Source: an uncultured Oscillospiraceae bacterium (lineage in GTDB: Bacteria > Bacillota > Clostridia > Oscillospirales > Acutalibacteraceae). Taken from it: a stretch of 13,432 nt of DNA. Under the pieces are notes generated by a model. The model had not been told where the DNA came from. It saw nothing but the letters and a program-made list of their open reading frames with translations, and made no database searches. The stretch is from contig UQVI01000030.1 of NCBI GenBank assembly GCA_900544515.1, forward strand, positions 1-13,432. Reading direction: 5' to 3'. Position numbers and translations under genes: made by a program. Below are positions 1 to 5,702 of the stretch, piece after piece. Each line of letters starts with the position of its first letter. Position 1 is the first letter of the stretch.

Positions 1-2
1 AA

Positions 3-18
3 ATGAAATATATTTCAT
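3..18. repeat. 16-bp perfect AT-rich palindrome at the left edge
   Basis: ATGAAATATATTTCAT is a perfect palindrome lying 13 bases beyond the stop codon of the XRE gene. As minus-strand RNA it could form a 6-bp stem with a UAUA loop followed by at least two U residues before the window ends. It could be a weak terminator for the accessory unit, an operator of the next gene, or chance in AT-rich DNA. The window edge prevents a decision. Confidence 0.25.
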
Positions 19-31
19 ATAAATTCATCCT

Positions 32-241
32 TTATTCAAAATAGAACATATCCTCAAATCTAACATCAAGTGCAATACACAGGATTAATGCTAATTTAGC
101 GGTCGGGCTATACTGACCTGTCTCAATAGAACTAATCGTATTACGTGAAACACCGACCATATATGCCAGCTGTGCCTGAGAAAGATTACGGCTTGTTCTG
201 ATTTCCTTTAATCTGTTATGAAGTATTAATTTATCGTTCAT
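32..241 (-). CDS. Small XRE-family helix-turn-helix transcriptional regulator
   Basis: A 69-residue protein that is almost entirely a Cro/C1-type helix-turn-helix domain. Residues 9-18 (NRLKEIRTSR) form helix 1, residues 21-39 (SQAQLAYMVGVSRNTISSIE) hold the helix-turn-helix with the recognition helix around SRNTISSIE, and TGQYSPT plus the following hydrophobic helices complete the five-helix fold. There is no extra ligand-binding or oligomerisation domain, as is usual for the short clostridial regulators of this type. The ATG lies one base past the TGA of the upstream membrane-protein gene, with only a weak ribosome site (GGTAGG), so translation is probably coupled. It is the last gene of the accessory unit. 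By inference it represses the promoter at 949-977, which carries paired palindromes. Family assignment is secure; the target is unproven. Confidence 0.9.
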   Translation of the reverse strand: MNDKLILHNRLKEIRTSRNLSQAQLAYMVGVSRNTISSIETGQYSPTAKLALILCIALDVRFEDMFYFE

Positions 242-242
242 A

Positions 243-563
243 TCAGCCTACCAGTTTCATAATATAATTTACAACGTCAATCACAGTTGCAGCAGACCAT
301 ATCAATCCGCTAATAATAAAGGATTTATCTTTCAATTTGATACCCTTATAAAGATTTAAGGCAGCGTTTACGACTGTTATTATAACAATATATCCAGGAC
401 TGCATTCTCCGTACACAAAATACTCAACCGCCATTAAAATTACACATATAGCTACAACTGTAAGCATACCTACTCGCATTGAAGTTTTATTTACCTCAGA
501 CTGATATTCGTCCTGTTTTTTATTTTCACTTCTGCTCTTCTCTAAAATTTCATTCTTATCCAT
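243..563 (-). CDS. Small three-helix membrane protein, paralogue of the upstream gene
   Basis: A 106-residue protein with a charged N-terminal segment (residues 1-30, including NEILEKSRSENKKQDEYQ) and three hydrophobic segments at about 31-51, 55-73 and 81-104. The start is taken as the ATG at 563, preceded by TTTTGGAG with a 9-nt spacer; an in-frame TTG at 578 lies inside that ribosome site and is not used. The N-terminal motif closely matches that of the protein at 612-911: about 11 of the first 25 residues are identical and most others conservative. Small membrane proteins with this type of N-terminus next to short XRE genes recur in clostridial genomes; from memory they resemble the DUF6442 group, which has no known function. 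No catalytic residues are evident. The product probably sits in the cytoplasmic membrane. Confidence 0.8.
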   Translation of the reverse strand: MDKNEILEKSRSENKKQDEYQSEVNKTSMRVGMLTVVAICVILMAVEYFVYGECSPGYIVIITVVNAALNLYKGIKLKDKSFIISGLIWSAATVIDVVNYIMKLVG

Positions 564-611
564 AATAACGTGCTCCAAAATATATTATATATCAAAATAA
601 AAAATCTGAAA

Positions 612-911
612 TTACCATATTCCCTGAACAGAATTGTAAATACATACAAAACAAAACACGGCTTCAACAATTACTAAAATGATATCAACTGCTCTTTTAA
701 ATTTGAAAGCACAGTATAAACTGCGAAACAGATTCATAAATCCCATTACAATCAAATAGCTTGCATCCTTTTTAATAAAACAAAACAGGGCAAGTAAAAT
801 ACAGGCAGCTATTAAAGAAAATCTATATCCTTTAAGATTGATATCCTTCTGCCACTCATCGCCACTGCGATTTTCTCTTTTGCTTCTTTCAAGAACTTCA
901 TCCCGATTCAT
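612..911 (-). CDS. Small three-helix membrane protein, first gene of the accessory unit
   Basis: A 99-residue protein beginning MNRDEVLERSKRENRSGDEW, with three hydrophobic segments at about 31-46, 51-69 and 75-94. The start is the ATG at 911, with GGGAG at 920-924 and an 8-nt spacer. A longer in-frame reading from an ATG at 950 is excluded because that codon overlaps the -10 element of the promoter and lies upstream of the transcription start. The N-terminal motif E-(I/V)-LE-(K/R)-S...EN...DE-(Y/W)-Q is shared with the next gene, so the pair looks like a tandem duplication that has diverged in the membrane part. Function is unknown; the DUF6442-like label is from memory. The gene is driven by a perfect consensus promoter with two operator-like sites, so expression is probably strong but repressible. 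Confidence 0.8.
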   Translation of the reverse strand: MNRDEVLERSKRENRSGDEWQKDINLKGYRFSLIAACILLALFCFIKKDASYLIVMGFMNLFRSLYCAFKFKRAVDIILVIVEAVFCFVCIYNSVQGIW

Positions 912-928
912 AGTAACAACTCCCTTGC

Positions 929-940
929 CAAGTTTACTTT
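929..940. promoter_or_regulatory. Operator-like site 2, at the transcription start
   Basis: CAAGTTTACTTT matches the perfect palindrome CAAGTTAACTTG at 962-973 in 10 of 12 positions, and the flank TTGC to its left is also identical. It begins about where transcription from the promoter at 949-977 should start (around 942) and precedes the ribosome site of the first gene. Centre-to-centre distance between the two sites is 33 bp, about three helical turns, so two bound dimers would sit on the same face of the DNA. The binding protein is inferred, not seen. Confidence 0.5.
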
Positions 941-948
941 GCATTTTC

Positions 949-977
949 ATTATAGCATTGCCAAGTTAACTTGTCAA
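949..977 (-). promoter_or_regulatory. Perfect consensus sigma-A promoter of the accessory unit
   Basis: On the minus strand TTGACA (972-977) is followed by a 17-bp spacer and TATAAT (949-954), an exact housekeeping consensus. Transcription should start near 942, about 30 nt before the ATG at 911. Such a strong promoter in front of an accessory gene makes sense if it is normally repressed, and palindromic sites overlap both the -35/spacer region and the predicted start. Confidence 0.85.
962..973. promoter_or_regulatory. Operator-like site 1, perfect 12-bp palindrome over the -35 region
   Basis: CAAGTTAACTTG is a perfect palindrome that covers part of the spacer and overlaps two bases of the -35 element of the promoter at 949-977. 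A protein bound here would block RNA polymerase. The near copy at 929-940 supports a real two-site operator. The XRE protein encoded at 32-241 in the same unit is the obvious candidate ligand. Confidence 0.6.
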
Positions 978-984
978 CAGCAAA

Positions 985-1017
985 TATAAAAAAGAGCAAG
1001 TCAAAAAGACTTGCTCT
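985..1017 (-). terminator. Intrinsic terminator after tuf
   Basis: In minus-strand RNA a perfect 10-bp stem (AGAGCAAGUC pairing with GACUUGCUCU) closes a five-U loop and is followed by six U residues and further A/U sequence. The stem starts 20 bases past the tuf stop codon. It separates the str genes from the accessory unit, whose promoter begins only 7 bases further on. No comparable T tract follows the stem on the plus strand, so it is not bidirectional. Confidence 0.93.
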
Positions 1018-1037
1018 AATGATTGAATGGTTATAGA

Positions 1038-2231
1038 TTACTCGTTGATAGCTGTAACAACGCCTGAACCTACTGTTCTACCACCCTCACGGATAGCGAA
1101 ACGAAGACCCTCTTCAATAGCGATTGGAGTGATGAGCTCAACGTTCATTACTACGTTATCGCCAGGCATACACATCTCTGTGCCCTCTGGAAGAGTGATA
1201 ACACCTGTTACGTCAGTTGTTCTGAAATAGAACTGTGGACGATAGTTGTTGAAGAAAGGAGTATGACGGCCACCCTCGTCCTTAGAAAGAACGTAAACCT
1301 GGCCTGAGAATTTTGTGTGTGGCTTGATTGAACCAGGAGCTGCAAGAACCTGACCTCTTTCGATATCAGATCTCTGAACACCACGAAGAAGACAACCGAT
1401 GTTGTCACCAGCCTCAGCATAGTCAAGAATCTTACGGAACATCTCAATACCAGTACATACTGTTGAGCTTGTTTCCTCGTGAAGACCAACCATCTCAACT
1501 GTGTCGTTAGTCTTAAGCTGACCACGCTCTACTCTACCTGTAGCAACTGTACCACGACCGGTGATTGTGAATACGTCCTCAACAGGCATAAGGAAAGGAA
1601 GGTCTGACTTACGGTCAGGAGTTGGGATATAGCTGTCAACAGCGTCCATGAGTTCCTGAATGCAAGCACAAGCAGGATCATCATTTGATGGAGCCTCGAG
1701 AGCCTTAAGAGCAGAACCCTTAATGATTGGGCACTCATCATCAAACTCATACTCAGCAAGAGTCTCACGGATTTCCATTTCTACGAGCTCAAGAAGCTCC
1801 TCATCGTCAACCTGATCAGTCTTGTTCATGAATACAATGATTGCTGGAACGCCTACCTGACGAGCAAGGAGAAGGTGCTCCTTAGTCTGAGCCATAGGGC
1901 CATCTGTTGAAGCGATTACAAGGATAGCACCGTCCATCTGAGCAGCACCGGTAATCATGTTCTTAATATAGTCAGCATGGCCTGGGCAGTCAACGTGAGC
2001 GTAGTGACGAACTTCAGTCTCATACTCAACGTGAGCTGTGTTGATTGTGATACCACGTTCTCTCTCTTCAGGAGCCTTATCGATATCAGCATAGTCCTCA
2101 AACTTTGCAAAGCCCTTGTTAGCAAGATACTTTGTGATTGCAGCAGTAAGAGTTGTCTTACCATGGTCAACGTGACCGATTGTACCAATGTTTACATGTG
2201 GTTTGGTACGGTTAAATTTTTCTTTTGCCAT
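1038..2231 (-). CDS. tuf: Translation elongation factor Tu
   Basis: EF-Tu, the GTPase that carries aminoacyl-tRNA to the ribosomal A site. The 397-residue length is normal. The G domain shows the P-loop GHVDHGKT (19-26), switch I RGITI (59-63), DCPGH (81-85) with the catalytic His85, NKTD (136-139) in place of the commoner NKCD, and GSAL (172-175); the beta-barrel domains 2 and 3 follow without gaps. The start ATG has an AAGGAGG ribosome site with an 8-nt spacer. It follows fusA by 99 bp, in which a separate promoter is visible, and is the last gene of the str group because a strong terminator follows; rpsJ does not come next, unlike in Bacillus. The C-terminus reads VVTAINE, a mild variant of the usual ending. 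Cytoplasmic. Confidence 0.99.
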   Translation of the reverse strand: MAKEKFNRTKPHVNIGTIGHVDHGKTTLTAAITKYLANKGFAKFEDYADIDKAPEERERGITINTAHVEYETEVRHYAHVDCPGHADYIKNMITGAAQMDGAILVIASTDGPMAQTKEHLLLARQVGVPAIIVFMNKTDQVDDEELLELVEMEIRETLAEYEFDDECPIIKGSALKALEAPSNDDPACACIQELMDAVDSYIPTPDRKSDLPFLMPVEDVFTITGRGTVATGRVERGQLKTNDTVEMVGLHEETSSTVCTGIEMFRKILDYAEAGDNIGCLLRGVQRSDIERGQVLAAPGSIKPHTKFSGQVYVLSKDEGGRHTPFFNNYRPQFYFRTTDVTGVITLPEGTEMCMPGDNVVMNVELITPIAIEEGLRFAIREGGRTVGSGVVTAINE

Positions 2232-2276
2232 TGGAATTTCCTCCTTAAAATTTACAATAGATAAATTGTCAAAGAT

Positions 2277-2305
2277 ATTCTAACAAATACGTATAAAAAT
2301 ATCAA
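2277..2305 (-). promoter_or_regulatory. Likely tuf-specific promoter in the fusA-tuf gap
   Basis: On the minus strand TTGATA (2300-2305), a 17-bp spacer and TAGAAT (2277-2282) each differ from the housekeeping consensus at one base. Transcription would start near 2270, about 40 nt before the tuf ATG. An inverted repeat (TATCAA at 2300-2305 with TTGATA at 2313-2318) overlaps the -35 box. A separate promoter would explain how EF-Tu can be made in excess of the other str products. Confidence 0.6.
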
Positions 2306-2330
2306 GACTTTTTTGATAATTTATAGTCAA

Positions 2331-4439
2331 TTAGTCTTTCTTAGCTCTTTCGCTGATGATTGACTCACTGATTGACTTAGGAACAGGCTCAAATCCGTCC
2401 GGCTCCATTGTATACTGTCCACGACCCTGTGTCTTTGAACGGAGGTCGTTGATATAACCAAACATTTCTGAAAGCGGTACTCTTGAGTTAATCTGCTTAG
2501 CACCGGATCTGTCTTCCATACCCTGAATCTGACCACGACGTGAGTTAAGGTCACCGATAACATCGCCCATATATTCCTCAGGAACGATAACAACAACCTT
2601 CATCATAGGCTCAAGGATGATTGGCTTAGCGCCCTTAGCAGCATCTTTGAATGCCATAGAACCTGCAATCTTGAATGCCATTTCTGATGAGTCAACCTCG
2701 TGATAAGAACCATCATAAAGCTCAACTCTAACATCAACAACATTGTAGCCTGCAAGGATACCGCTCTTCATAGCGCCCTGAATACCGGCATCAACAGCTG
2801 GGATATACTCCTTAGGAATAGCACCGCCGACGATCTGGTTAACAAACTCGTAACCCTTACCGATACCATTTTCGTCAAGGTTAGGCATAATACGAATCTT
2901 AACGTGACCGTACTGACCTGAACCACCTGACTGTCTCTTATACTTAAGATCTGACTGGCCTTCGCTCTGGATTGTTTCCTTATAAGAAACCTGAGGAGCA
3001 CCAACATTTGCCTCAACCTTAAATTCACGAAGAAGACGGTCAACAATAATCTCAAGGTGAAGCTCACCCATACCGGCGATGATTGTCTGTCCTGTTTCTT
3101 CATCTGTATATGCTTTGAATGTTGGGTCTTCTTCTGCAAGCTTTGCAAGAGCAATACCCATCTTCTCCTGACCTGCCTTTGTCTTTGGCTCAATAGCAAC
3201 GTTAATAACAGGATCAGGGAAATTCATTGATTCAAGAATAATCGGATGATTCTCATCACAAAGAGTATCACCTGTTGTTGTATTCTTGAGACCTACAGCT
3301 GCAGCAATATCACCTGCATAACAAACAGGGATATCTTCTCTGTGGTTAGCGTGCATCTGAAGGATTCTGCCCATTCTTTCTCTCTTATCCTTAACTGAAT
3401 TGTAGCAAGGTGTACCTGCTTCAATCATACCGGAATAAACACGGAAGAAACAAATCTTACCTACGAATGGGTCAGTTGCAATCTTAAATGCAAGAGCTGC
3501 GAAAGGCTCATCATCAGATGAATGGCGAGCTTCTTCCTCTTCTGTGTCAGGATTAACGCCCTTGATTGACTCAACGTCTGTAGGAGCAGGCATATAATCA
3601 ACAACAGCATCAAGGAGTGGCTGAACACCCATATTACGATAAGAAGTACCGCAGCAGATAGGAACCATATCATTTGCAATTGTTGAAGAACGGATGATTC
3701 TCTTGATATCAGCTACTGAGATAGCGTCCTCACCCTCTTCAAAATATTTCTCCATAAGCTCCTCGTCCTGTTCTGCAACATGTTCGATAAGCTCTGTTCT
3801 GTATTTTTCAGCAAGTTCCTTCATATCTTCAGGAATATCCTGAATCTCAAACTTCATACCCTTTTCTTTATCAGGATCGATATAGATAATAGCATGATTT
3901 TCAACAAGGTCAATGATGCCCTTGAAGGTATCCTCACTTCCGATTGGAAGCTGGATTGGAAGAGCATTACACTTGAAACGGTCTTTAACCATTTCCAATG
4001 CTCTGTAGAAATCGGCACCCATGATATCCATCTTATTAACATAGATCATTCTCGGTACCTTATATTCATCAGCCTGTCTCCAAACAGTTTCAGACTGCGG
4101 CTCAACACCGCCCTTTGCACAAAGAACAGTAACTGAACCGTCGAGTACACGAAGTGAACGCTGTACTTCTACTGTGAAGTCAACGTGACCCGGTGTATCT
4201 ATAATATTGATTCTATGGTCTTTCCAGAAACAAGTTGTTGCAGCAGATGTGATTGTAATACCACGCTCCTGCTCCTGCTCCATCCAGTCCATTGTTGCAG
4301 AACCCTCGTGAGTCTCACCAATTTTGTGATTGATACCTGTGTAATACAGAATTCTCTCGGTGGTAGTTGTTTTACCTGCATCAATATGAGCCATAATACC
4401 AATATTTCTTGTCATTTCAAGAGATACTTTTCTTGGCAT
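2331..4439 (-). CDS. fusA: Translation elongation factor G
   Basis: EF-G, the GTPase that drives ribosomal translocation and, with ribosome recycling factor, subunit splitting. It has 702 residues, slightly longer than many homologues. Visible motifs are the P-loop AHIDAGKTT (17-25), RGITI switch I (59-63), DTPGH (81-85) and NKMD (135-138), then the domain II-V sequence with the late conserved stretch EEYMGDVIGDLNSRRGQI. The start ATG has AGGAGG about 5 nt upstream, placed directly after the rpsG stop; the intergenic gap is only 12 bp, so coupling to rpsG is likely. No frameshift or truncation is seen. It reads as the ordinary housekeeping copy rather than the TetM-like or spd-type paralogues, given its context in the str cluster. 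Confidence 0.99.
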   Translation of the reverse strand: MPRKVSLEMTRNIGIMAHIDAGKTTTTERILYYTGINHKIGETHEGSATMDWMEQEQERGITITSAATTCFWKDHRINIIDTPGHVDFTVEVQRSLRVLDGSVTVLCAKGGVEPQSETVWRQADEYKVPRMIYVNKMDIMGADFYRALEMVKDRFKCNALPIQLPIGSEDTFKGIIDLVENHAIIYIDPDKEKGMKFEIQDIPEDMKELAEKYRTELIEHVAEQDEELMEKYFEEGEDAISVADIKRIIRSSTIANDMVPICCGTSYRNMGVQPLLDAVVDYMPAPTDVESIKGVNPDTEEEEARHSSDDEPFAALAFKIATDPFVGKICFFRVYSGMIEAGTPCYNSVKDKRERMGRILQMHANHREDIPVCYAGDIAAAVGLKNTTTGDTLCDENHPIILESMNFPDPVINVAIEPKTKAGQEKMGIALAKLAEEDPTFKAYTDEETGQTIIAGMGELHLEIIVDRLLREFKVEANVGAPQVSYKETIQSEGQSDLKYKRQSGGSGQYGHVKIRIMPNLDENGIGKGYEFVNQIVGGAIPKEYIPAVDAGIQGAMKSGILAGYNVVDVRVELYDGSYHEVDSSEMAFKIAGSMAFKDAAKGAKPIILEPMMKVVVIVPEEYMGDVIGDLNSRRGQIQGMEDRSGAKQINSRVPLSEMFGYINDLRSKTQGRGQYTMEPDGFEPVPKSISESIISERAKKD

Positions 4440-4451
4440 AATATCCTCCTA

Positions 4452-4922
4452 TTAATATCTGAAATGAGCAAATGCTTTGTTTGCTTCTGCCATCTTGTGT
4501 GTATCGTCGCACTTCTTTACTGCGCCGCCGGTCTTATTTACTGCATCCATAATTTCAGCAGCAAGACGTTCCTTCATAGTTCTCTCTGAACGCTGACGCG
4601 AATAAAGAGTTATCCAACGAAGACCAAGTGTCTGTCTTCTCTCAGGACGAACCTCAAGAGGAACCTGATAAGTAGCACCGCCGATACGACGAGCCTTTAC
4701 TTCGAGTACAGGCATTACATTTTCCATTGCAGCTTCAAAAGTCTCAAGTGGATCGTTGCCTGTCTTTTCTTTAACGATGTCAAATGCTCCGTAAACGATT
4801 TTCTGAGCGACACCCTTTTTTCCATCAAGCATAATGTTGTTGATCAGTCTTGTAACAAGTTTTGAGTTGTACAATGGATCAGGTAATACATCACGCTTAG
4901 CGATTTGACCTCTTCTTGGCAT
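4452..4922 (-). CDS. rpsG: 30S ribosomal protein S7
   Basis: S7, a primary 16S rRNA-binding protein of the 30S head. The protein has 156 residues, the standard length, beginning MPRRGQIAKRDVLPDPLYNS and containing the conserved stretch RRIGGATYQVPLEVRPERR. The ATG at 4922 is preceded by AAGGAGG and an 8-nt spacer. A further in-frame ATG at 4940 sits in front of the ribosome site itself (it reads MKEG through AAGGAGG) and would give six false residues. A 134-bp gap separates it from rpsL. In Escherichia coli S7 represses its operon by binding the rpsL-rpsG spacer; this gap is large enough for such a site, with GAGT and two possible ACTC partners at about 4950-4986, but no clear homologous structure is recognised. 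Confidence 0.98.
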   Translation of the reverse strand: MPRRGQIAKRDVLPDPLYNSKLVTRLINNIMLDGKKGVAQKIVYGAFDIVKEKTGNDPLETFEAAMENVMPVLEVKARRIGGATYQVPLEVRPERRQTLGLRWITLYSRQRSERTMKERLAAEIMDAVNKTGGAVKKCDDTHKMAEANKAFAHFRY

Positions 4923-5056
4923 CTCGCTTCCCTCCTTCATAAATTTTCAATGAGTTCATAGGTACTCGGTTTTCCCGTGGAGTCAACAAAAGATCATATA
5001 CGCTATTTATAATTAGGTATATAAACTATTGTTATTCCATAAGAAATAATTTCGGC

Positions 5057-5479
5057 TTACTTCTTAGCAGCCTTTGGTCTCTTTGCACCGTACTTTGAAC
5101 GGCTCTGCATTCTGCCGTTTACGCCCTGTGTATCAAGAGTACCACGAATGATGTGGTAACGTACACCAGGAAGGTCCTTAACACGGCCGCCGCGAATCAT
5201 AACAACAGAGTGCTCCTGAAGGTTATGACCAACGCCAGGAATGTAAGCAGAAACTTCAATTCCGTTTGTAAGACGAACTCTGGCAATCTTACGAAGAGCT
5301 GAGTTAGGCTTCTTAGGAGTAGCTGTTTTAACTGCTGTGCATACGCCGCGCTTCTGTGGAGAATTGTTATCATTCATAACATTCTTCTTTGTGTCAAGAC
5401 TCTTTAAAAGTGCAGGTGTCTTTGACTTTTTCTCAATAGACTTACGACCTGTTCTTACGAGTTGGTTAAAGGTAGGCAA
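5057..5479 (-). CDS. rpsL: 30S ribosomal protein S12, TTG start
   Basis: S12, which sits at the decoding centre and affects accuracy and streptomycin response. Starting at TTG 5479 gives 140 residues beginning MPTFNQLVRTGRK, as expected for Firmicutes. AAAGGAG (5488-5494) is 8 nt upstream of this TTG. An upstream in-frame extension to 5515 would read through the ribosome site. The protein has the Gram-positive N-terminal insertion (about residues 22-40). The streptomycin-linked lysines in TPKKPNS (about 56-57) and RVKDLPG (101) are wild type, and Asp102 is the position methylthiolated by RimO in other bacteria. It is the first gene of the str group, behind a structured leader, and the next gene is rpsG after 134 bp. 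The lysine-rich C-terminus (KRPKAAKK) is typical. Confidence 0.98.
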   Translation of the reverse strand: MPTFNQLVRTGRKSIEKKSKTPALLKSLDTKKNVMNDNNSPQKRGVCTAVKTATPKKPNSALRKIARVRLTNGIEVSAYIPGVGHNLQEHSVVMIRGGRVKDLPGVRYHIIRGTLDTQGVNGRMQSRSKYGAKRPKAAKK

Positions 5480-5504
5480 TAGTTTATCTCCTTTCAAATC
5501 ATAT

Positions 5505-5527
5505 TTTATACGCAATGTGCGTATAAA
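5505..5527 (-). promoter_or_regulatory. rpsL leader hairpin 3, next to the ribosome site
   Basis: TTTATACGC and GCGTATAAA form a perfect 9-bp stem with a 5-nt loop. The base of the stem lies 10 nt upstream of the rpsL Shine-Dalgarno sequence. Its upstream arm in the RNA (5519-5527) is also the downstream arm of hairpin 2, so hairpins 2 and 3 cannot form at the same time. No U tract follows, so it is not a terminator. A role in translation initiation or mRNA stability is possible but inferred. Confidence 0.55.
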
Positions 5528-5570
5528 TCATACAACAATTATAAAAATTATTATATCATTTACACGCACA
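5516..5570 (-). promoter_or_regulatory. rpsL leader hairpin 2, very long stem
   Basis: In minus-strand RNA bases 5546-5570 pair with 5516-5540 at 24 of 25 positions, closing a 5-nt loop (5541-5545). The only mismatch is G5557 with G5529. Three of the pairs are G-U wobbles in the minus-strand RNA that would be A-C mismatches on the plus strand, so the structure fits the transcribed strand better. It follows hairpin 1 directly. No U tract follows, which argues against a simple terminator. Confidence 0.6.
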
Positions 5571-5603
5571 TTTTGGAGCGAAAGTAATTTCGCCCCAAAA
5601 TGT
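5568..5603 (-). promoter_or_regulatory. rpsL leader hairpin 1
   Basis: Bases 5588-5603 and 5568-5583 form a continuous 16-pair stem with a UUAC loop in minus-strand RNA, including one G-U wobble (5594 with 5577) that would be an A-C mismatch on the plus strand. The outer part is AUUUUGG/CCAAAAU and the inner part GCGAAA/UUUCGC. It lies in the transcribed leader between the promoter at 5674-5702 and rpsL and shares two or three bases with the foot of hairpin 2. Confidence 0.65.
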
Positions 5604-5673
5604 TGTGTTTTTCACCAAATAAATGCATAATGATTTGTTAAATATAAACAAACTCACACCCATGCAAATTAGC

Positions 5674-5702
5674 ATTATACATTAATTCATTGTATTTGTC
5701 AA
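5674..5702 (-). promoter_or_regulatory. Perfect consensus promoter of the str genes, overlapping the end of rpoC
   Basis: On the minus strand TTGACA (5697-5702) lies in the last codons of rpoC, followed by a 17-bp spacer containing the rpoC stop and TATAAT (5674-5679). The match to the housekeeping consensus is exact. Transcription would start near 5667 and produce a leader of about 190 nt before the rpsL TTG. No terminator is visible between rpoC and rpsL, so read-through from rpoBC probably adds to it. Confidence 0.85.

Noticed and set aside
993..1017. Third operator copy in the tuf terminator (CAAGTC...GACTTG)
   Set aside because: The half-sites resemble the operator CAAG/CTTG, but the spacing between them differs and the stem with its U tract is fully explained as a terminator.
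4958..4986. Promoter for rpsG (TTGACT at 4981-4986)
   Set aside because: The hexamer at the matching -10 position is ACCTAT, which agrees poorly with the consensus.
5550..5558. Extended -10 promoter (TGATATAAT) inside the rpsL leader
   Set aside because: The motif is present but no -35 is found at suitable spacing, and it lies in an AT-rich stem whose sequence is explained by RNA pairing. The exact consensus promoter at 5674-5702 is the better candidate.
5568..5603. Intrinsic terminator between rpoC and rpsL
   Set aside because: The stem is strong, but in the transcribed direction it is followed by UGCGUGUAAA rather than a U tract. The T-rich stretch on the plus strand has no plus-strand gene to terminate.
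5556..5663. 35-codon leader reading frame upstream of rpsL starting ATG at 5663
   Set aside because: There is no ribosome binding site, the start lies only a few bases from the predicted transcription start, and the frame passes through the strong hairpin 1. The residues show no run of one amino acid as in attenuator peptides.
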